8,840 bases of DNA from Myxococcales bacterium (lineage in GTDB: Bacteria > Myxococcota > Polyangia > HGW-17 > SLPX01): assembly GCA_007131745.1 (NCBI GenBank), contig SLPX01000346.1:1-8840 (forward strand). Direction: 5' to 3'. The position numbers and the translations under genes were made by a program. Below are positions 4,737-8,840 of the stretch, one piece after another. Below the pieces are notes generated by a model that was given only the letters and a program-made list of their open reading frames with translations, was not told where the DNA came from and made no database searches. The first letter of the stretch is position 1; each line of letters begins with the position of its first letter.

Positions 4737-6891
4737 TCTCGTTTTCGGGGGGTGAAGTGGCAGATGAAATGTCCTTGCGCATGAGTTTCGCTGTCATGTA
4801 CAAGGTCCTGTTGAACTCAGGGGAAGCAGCCATCTCTTGCTCTACATCCTGCCTGGAAAAAGGCGAAAACCCCAACATTTGCCCGATCCGATAAGTGCTC
4901 TCGGTTCCGAACAAGTAAACATGGGAAAGCCCCATGTCCACTGCCTTTTCCAACGCGCTCTGCCCAAGCATGTATCCCAACCCCTCTCCCCGCCTTTCTT
5001 CCACGATAGCCATGCACTTGATCAATCCGGCATGACCACGCGCTTCGAGGCCCACACACCCGACCAGCCCTTCTTCCCCTCTTATAATCTGGAACTCATC
5101 GAAATGTGCTCGAAAATCGTACGGCACCAGATCCAGCGGCTCCAACAATTCTTCCATTGCTTCCAGGTCCGAAATCGTCGCCCTGGTTATGGGATCGCCT
5201 ATTGCCCTGAGCAGCTTTTCATGGATGCCTCCGAACGAGCCGCTTGACATAACTACGACAATATCACCCGGCCGCGTTCCGGCGGCCAACTTGTCGACAA
5301 TGTCATCGACTTCCCTGATGCAACGTGCCCGGGTTCCATAAGCCCTGATCTTAGACGCAAGCTCTTCGGGATCCAGCCGATCCTCGGGAGGGAGCGCATC
5401 CGCGTTGTACACCTTTGAAATCACCACCTCGTCCGCGAATGAAAGCGCTTCACCGAAATCATCCTGGAACACCCTGCGCCGGCTGGTCGCGCTCCTAGGC
5501 TCGAACACCGCTATTATCCGCCTTCCCGCGAAACGAGAGTTCAAGGCCGCCAACGTTTCACGAACCGCGGTTGGATGGTGTGCAAAATCATCAATTACGG
5601 TCACCCCCATGGCTACTCCGTAAATCTCCTGCCTCCTTTGCACACCCCGAAACGAACTCAATCCCTCGGCAAGATCATGCCAATCCAGGCCCAAGGAATG
5701 CGCTATCACCAGGCACCCCAACGTATTCAACACGTTGTGATATCCCGCCAGGGTCTGACGAAACGTACCGAGGTAACAACCATCGGGCGAGATCAGCTGA
5801 AAAACCTCGGCTCCTGATGGATTCTCCTGCTTCAAAACCCTACCCACCCATACGCCTCCTTCTTGGGTTTGGCCCAGCGCATTCTCGACGACATCGATAT
5901 CATTAAACGAAGACGACCTCAACCGAACCCCGGTGATCCCATCACTCGTCCTCCGGTCATCGGCCCGCTCGGCCGCGGTTTCTGAACCACCCTCGATTTC
6001 TCCTACCGGATTCGAATCCACAATCGCCCCATCTCCATCCCCTCCGCCGGTTCCACGGTCGGCACCCTGGACTCCAAAGCCACCCGTAGCTCCGGCAGAT
6101 CCTCTCTGCTGTCCTCTTTTTGCAGCCATACAAGAACATATGGCATCATCGCCCCGTTCACTTTCGCCTTCCGCTCTGAACAGGTGCACCCTGCATCGAG
6201 CGGACTCCAAGATCTCCCCGGGTACGCTCTCGTGCGCAACAAGAGTCCCGGTCTCTGGAATCGTAGCCACGAACTCCTTAAAAGTTTCATAAATCGATTC
6301 CAAGTCGGGAAATATGTCCGCGTGGTCAAACTCGACCCCGGTCAACAACGCGAACTTTGGCCGGTAATGAAGAAACTTGGATTTCTTATCGAAAAACGCG
6401 GTATCATATTCATCGCCCTCGATGACAAAATCCCTGCCGGAACCCAAACGGAAGCTCATCCCGTAGTTCAACGGAATGCCCCCGATGAGATAACTGGGAT
6501 TTCTGCCGGCAACCGTCAAGAGATGCGCGGTCAATGAGGCTGAAGTTGTCTTGCCGTGCGTTCCAGCGATCACGATGGATCGTCTTTTTTTCAAAAAACG
6601 ATTTTCAATGGTCTCGGCCATTGAAGCCATCTTGATCCCTCTCTTCTCCGCCTCCAAAACTTCCACGTGATCCGCGCTGCATACATTACCCACGACCACG
6701 GCATCAGGCTGCCAATCAAGATTCTCCGCCTTGTACGGAATGAGCACCGGAATCTCCAACATTTCGAGTTGAATGCTCATGGGCGGAAAAGCTTCCCTGT
6801 CCGACCCCCTGACCTGGTGCCCGGCTTTCTTCAATAGCCCGGCCAAGGATGCCATGCCGGTGCCACAAATACCGATAAGATGAAATTTCAC
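4729..6891 (-). CDS. mpl: Mpl murein tripeptide ligase fused to a C-terminal GNAT acetyltransferase domain
   Basis: Mpl joins recycled L-Ala-gamma-D-Glu-meso-DAP to UDP-MurNAc using ATP, in the cytosolic peptidoglycan recycling route. Mur-ligase motifs are clear: the N-terminal Rossmann start FHLIGICGTGMASLAGLL, the P-loop IAGTHGKTT (108-116), EGDEYDTAFFDKKSKF (158-173), GVEFDHADIFPD, GYHNVLNTL, DDFAHHPTAVRETL (434-447) and the Mpl hallmark EPRSATSRRRVFQ (464-476). The ligase ends normally at SSGSFGGIHEKLL. At residue ~570 it runs without a linker into a GNAT domain (TRATISDLEAMEELL to about 706) with acetyl-CoA motif ERRGEGLGYML (632-642) and a tail resembling ArgA/ArsN2-type acetyltransferases (ASPEFNRTLY). 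Residues ~241-320 are a Gly/Asp/Ala-rich insertion absent from ordinary Mpl (~450-470 residues), giving 720 in total. GTG at 6891 begins the canonical N-terminus; its ribosome binding site is weak and an in-frame stop lies upstream. The phosphatase gene overlaps its end. Confidence 0.95.
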   Translation of the reverse strand: MKFHLIGICGTGMASLAGLLKKAGHQVRGSDREAFPPMSIQLEMLEIPVLIPYKAENLDWQPDAVVVGNVCSADHVEVLEAEKRGIKMASMAETIENRFLKKRRSIVIAGTHGKTTSASLTAHLLTVAGRNPSYLIGGIPLNYGMSFRLGSGRDFVIEGDEYDTAFFDKKSKFLHYRPKFALLTGVEFDHADIFPDLESIYETFKEFVATIPETGTLVAHESVPGEILESARCRVHLFRAEGESERGDDAICSCMAAKRGQQRGSAGATGGFGVQGADRGTGGGDGDGAIVDSNPVGEIEGGSETAAERADDRRTSDGITGVRLRSSSFNDIDVVENALGQTQEGGVWVGRVLKQENPSGAEVFQLISPDGCYLGTFRQTLAGYHNVLNTLGCLVIAHSLGLDWHDLAEGLSSFRGVQRRQEIYGVAMGVTVIDDFAHHPTAVRETLAALNSRFAGRRIIAVFEPRSATSRRRVFQDDFGEALSFADEVVISKVYNADALPPEDRLDPEELASKIRAYGTRARCIREVDDIVDKLAAGTRPGDIVVVMSSGSFGGIHEKLLRAIGDPITRATISDLEAMEELLEPLDLVPYDFRAHFDEFQIIRGEEGLVGCVGLEARGHAGLIKCMAIVEERRGEGLGYMLGQSALEKAVDMGLSHVYLFGTESTYRIGQMLGFSPFSRQDVEQEMAASPEFNRTLYMTAKLMRKDISSATSPPENENG

Positions 6892-6963
6892 GAGATTGTC
6901 TCTAAAAGTGGTTGTGAAAAAATCTCAACCTTCAAACACAAACCAATGCCCGAAGGTGTGCCA

Positions 6964-6992
6964 TGAATATCAATATTGGATTATTATGTCAA
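6964..6992 (-). promoter_or_regulatory. Candidate sigma70 promoter for the mpl-phosphatase-glmU unit
   Basis: A perfect TTGACA -35 box (6987-6992) is followed at 17 bp by a weak TATTCA -10 (6964-6969). Transcription would start near 6957, leaving a leader of about 65 nt before the GTG of mpl. An inverted repeat, AATAT-2-ATATT (6966-6977), overlaps the -10 and could be an operator. The -10 box is poor, so confidence is moderate. Confidence 0.45.
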
Positions 6993-7028
6993 TTCAGCCG
7001 GAAACACCACCGCAAACCCACCCCTTTG

Positions 7029-7044
7029 TAACAATTCTTAACAA
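7029..7044. repeat. Two TAACAA direct repeats one helical turn apart
   Basis: TAACAA occurs at 7029-7034 and again at 7039-7044, a 10-bp period, about 37 bp upstream of the candidate mpl -35 box. Same-face spacing and position suit an activator or repressor site, but the repeats are short and AT-rich. The rest of the 6892-7095 intergenic region shows no gene and no clear terminator for the methyltransferase gene. Confidence 0.25.
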
Positions 7045-7095
7045 TACCACCTGTCTTCCGCCCTTGTTCCGCTATTTTTCCAACGGACTTTTGAT

Positions 7096-7821
7096 TCAAC
7101 CCGCAGCTATCACCCGTTTCTCCGCTATCGCCACCAAGAACCCCCCGAACCTCCACAGCAAAGGCATCTTTGCCACGCGATCTTCCAACCTGGGCAAAAC
7201 CCGGGAAACACCCGGAATCCTGAAAACCCCGGCCCAGGGAGTCAGCACCCGCACCCCCCTGAACTCCCTCAAAGAAAGCCCTTCAGCCAAATACCTTTTC
7301 ACATCCCCGACCGTGTCGAATCGTGTAAAAACCTGTTGATCATCAACACCTTCCGCTATGCCCGAGGCCGGCTTCACCGCCTTGATCACCCCTCGAAAAC
7401 TGTACGGATTGTAGAAATCTCCCACAAACACCCCTCCCGGACGCAGCACCCTCTCCACTTCGGCCAAAACATCCCGGATCCCCATTATGTGAGCCAGAAC
7501 CTTGAACGAATAAACCAAGTCAAAAGTCCCGTCCTCAAAAGGCAGAGCCACAGCCGACCCCACCGTCACATTATGCCCCCGCTCCCGGGCCTTCTCCGCC
7601 ATCCCGGTCGAAATATCCAAACCCTGCAAACTCCTGCAACGATAGAGCAATCGATCCATGACCAAACCCGTCCCGCAACCCACTTCCAGAACATCTTTTC
7701 CCACTGCAAAGGGTTTTACGATATTCGCCTGGAGAGTATCCAACATCCAATGATATCCACGATCCCTGGGATCATCGTACCTGCGCGAAAATCGGTCATA
7801 ATATGTCTTGTTATCCAACAC
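7096..7821 (-). CDS. Class I SAM-dependent methyltransferase (Methyltransf_11 type)
   Basis: The 241-residue protein has the standard SAM-binding fold: motif I VLEVGCGTG (44-52), the acidic D69 in LQGLDIS that would hold the ribose, a motif II-like stretch DGTFDLVYSFKVLAHI (97-112), and VLRPGGVFVGDFYNP (125-139). The N-terminus (YYDRFSRRYD) is typical of small-molecule methyltransferases of this group. A C-terminal section (about 190-230) is hydrophobic and aromatic and may form the substrate lid. The substrate is unknown; a sugar, lipid or quinone is possible, and the glycosyltransferase next door favours a surface glycan or glycolipid. GTG at 7821 has AGGAGG (7827-7832) 5 nt upstream; the next codon, TTG at 7818, has the better spacing of 8 nt and may be the true start. 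It follows the glycosyltransferase by 25 nt. Confidence 0.88.
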   Translation of the reverse strand: MLDNKTYYDRFSRRYDDPRDRGYHWMLDTLQANIVKPFAVGKDVLEVGCGTGLVMDRLLYRCRSLQGLDISTGMAEKARERGHNVTVGSAVALPFEDGTFDLVYSFKVLAHIMGIRDVLAEVERVLRPGGVFVGDFYNPYSFRGVIKAVKPASGIAEGVDDQQVFTRFDTVGDVKRYLAEGLSLREFRGVRVLTPWAGVFRIPGVSRVLPRLEDRVAKMPLLWRFGGFLVAIAEKRVIAAG

Positions 7822-7846
7822 TTAATCCTCCTGCCGTCACGTCGGC

Positions 7847-8840
7847 TCAACCACCCAAGAGTTCGCCGTATAGTTTCTCGTAAGCCTCGGCCATTACTCT
7901 GGAAGAAAACCGCTCAACCACCACTTCACGCGCTTCCTCACCTATCTCTCTCAACCTCCTGGGATTCTCCAGAAGCAACAACAAAGCCTCGGTAAGCTTC
8001 TCCGGATCCTGGGGCGGTACGATCAATCCCCCTCTAGGTTCACTGTCCTGCCCCCTCTCCTCCCCGCTGCGCAGCAACTCCGGAAGCGGACCCGAATCCG
8101 CCACAATGACCGGCGTCTTCCTGGCCATCGCCTCCAGCAAAGTCAGAGGCAAATCCACTTTCGCGTACAATGACTCAGCCGGCAAAACAGACACATCCGC
8201 GGCCCCCAGCAAATCTAGAAAGTCCTCTAATAAATTGTAGAAAACCACTCGATCTGCAAGCCCTTTTTCCGCTACCAGCGCCTTCATTCTTTGCTCAACA
8301 TCCGCGGACATCTCGTTCTTGATCCGCCCTGCAAAAATGAAATTCACCCTCGTATCTTTCCCACATACCCTGATTGCTGCATCCAACGTGGTCCTTGCAG
8401 CCTGGGAAAAATCATAATCCCCGGCAAACAACACACACCTTCCATCCTCCTTGATTCCGTATTTCCTCCTTGTCCTCACAACCTTATCGTAATCAATCTT
8501 CTCCGGCACACTAACTCCAGGAGGAATCAATCTCAATCTATCCTCCAAAACCCCCGCCTCCAACATGCACTTCTTCGTGTACTCGCTCAACACCACCACC
8601 TTGTCGCCGAACAACAGCCGCCCGACGCCGGCATAGCTCTTGGGCGCGGAACACACCGTCTGAACCACCGGCCCCCCCCGCAACTTCGAAACCAACTTCG
8701 CCGCCATGGAAGACACCAGGTTGGGAGCAAAGAAAAAGTGACGCAAAGCCACCCCTCTTGCCAACAACAAATGCGCGGTCAATTCAATCTTCTCTTTCAT
8801 CGAGGGCGGCGCCCCTTGCGAAGCATGCTTCAACCCCGAC
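7847..8840 (-). CDS. Family 4 (GT-B) glycosyltransferase, N-terminus cut by window edge
   Basis: The frame is open to the right edge, so at least ~330 residues are present and perhaps 50-60 N-terminal residues are missing compared with ordinary family-4 enzymes. The end of the acceptor domain is seen (HFFFAPNLVSSMAAKL, VVLSEYTKKCMLEAGV, RLRLIPPGV). The C-terminal glycosyl-transferase-1 domain follows: CVLFAGDYDFSQAARTTLDA, VNFIFAGR, RVVFYNLLEDFLDLLGAADV, then VDLPLTLLEAMARKTPVIV, GGLIVPPQDPEKL and a final ERFSSRVMAEAYEKLY helix. The usual E-x7-E of GT4 is altered: the second Glu is in LLEAMA, but the first position is Val/Asp in AKVDLP. The enzyme would transfer a sugar from a nucleotide donor onto a surface glycan or lipid; donor and acceptor cannot be told. 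A G8 homopolymer lies in the gene (8672-8679). The methyltransferase follows directly. Any start codon seen here, such as TTG at 8833, is probably internal. Confidence 0.9.
   Translation of the reverse strand, partial: SGLKHASQGAPPSMKEKIELTAHLLLARGVALRHFFFAPNLVSSMAAKLVSKLRGGPVVQTVCSAPKSYAGVGRLLFGDKVVVLSEYTKKCMLEAGVLEDRLRLIPPGVSVPEKIDYDKVVRTRRKYGIKEDGRCVLFAGDYDFSQAARTTLDAAIRVCGKDTRVNFIFAGRIKNEMSADVEQRMKALVAEKGLADRVVFYNLLEDFLDLLGAADVSVLPAESLYAKVDLPLTLLEAMARKTPVIVADSGPLPELLRSGEERGQDSEPRGGLIVPPQDPEKLTEALLLLLENPRRLREIGEEAREVVVERFSSRVMAEAYEKLYGELLGG

Noticed and set aside
3864..4784. Plus-strand open frame of about 306 codons
   Set aside because: It is antisense to the inositol-monophosphatase gene, which has intact metal-site motifs. 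Long antisense frames are common opposite GC-rich genes, and this translation shows no domain.
6003..6329. Separate minus-strand gene in the +1 frame within mpl
   Set aside because: Its first half is a plain shadow of conserved Mpl sequence and it has no ribosome binding site. Only the second half looks coding-like, which is reported as a finding rather than a gene.
6940..6963. Sigma54-like -24/-12 element starting TGGCAC upstream of mpl
   Set aside because: The TGGCAC is present, but no TTGC-type -12 element occurs at the required spacing.
7336..7995. Plus-strand open frame of about 219 codons
   Set aside because: It is antisense to the methyltransferase and the glycosyltransferase C-terminus, with no recognisable motif and no ribosome binding site of note.

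Overview
All recognisable genes in this window lie on the minus strand and read from high to low coordinates. They look like ordinary chromosomal genes of a Gram-negative (diderm) bacterium: a murein-recycling ligase (Mpl), GlmU, an inositol-monophosphatase-family enzyme, MiaB, a two-component pair and a surface-sugar type glycosyltransferase. Moderate-to-high GC, G-ending codons and GTG starts, together with this gene content, would suit a Desulfobacterota/deltaproteobacterium-like organism. That placement is a low-confidence guess. I see no tRNA or rRNA genes, no CRISPR array, no insertion sequence and no phage genes.

Layout in transcription order. (1) 8840-7096: a family-4 glycosyltransferase cut off by the window edge, then a class I SAM-dependent methyltransferase 25 nt downstream; these are probably one operon. 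(2) 7095-6892: an AT-rich intergenic region with a candidate sigma70 promoter. (3) 6891-2310: mpl, an inositol-monophosphatase-family gene overlapping it by 8 nt, and glmU. These genes handle UDP-sugar and peptidoglycan precursors. The Mpl protein is unusual: it carries a C-terminal GNAT acetyltransferase domain and a Gly/Asp-rich insertion of about 80 residues in its central region. (4) 2309-2084: an AT-rich intergenic region with a good sigma70-like promoter. (5) 2083-1: a soluble PAS histidine kinase, a single-domain response regulator, and the first ~95 codons of miaB, which runs off the left edge.

How the genes may work together: GlmU makes UDP-GlcNAc, the source of UDP-MurNAc, and Mpl attaches recycled murein tripeptide to UDP-MurNAc. 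The phosphatase between them may act on a sugar phosphate or an unrelated inositol phosphate. The two-component pair has its own promoter and probably regulates something elsewhere by protein-protein contact, because the response regulator has no output domain.

The points most worth a second look are the Mpl-GNAT fusion, the out-of-frame coding signature inside the Mpl insertion, a possible 16-codon leader ORF ending in the glmU ribosome binding site, and the archaeal-style H-box of the kinase. I found no clear evidence of an entirely new multi-gene system.
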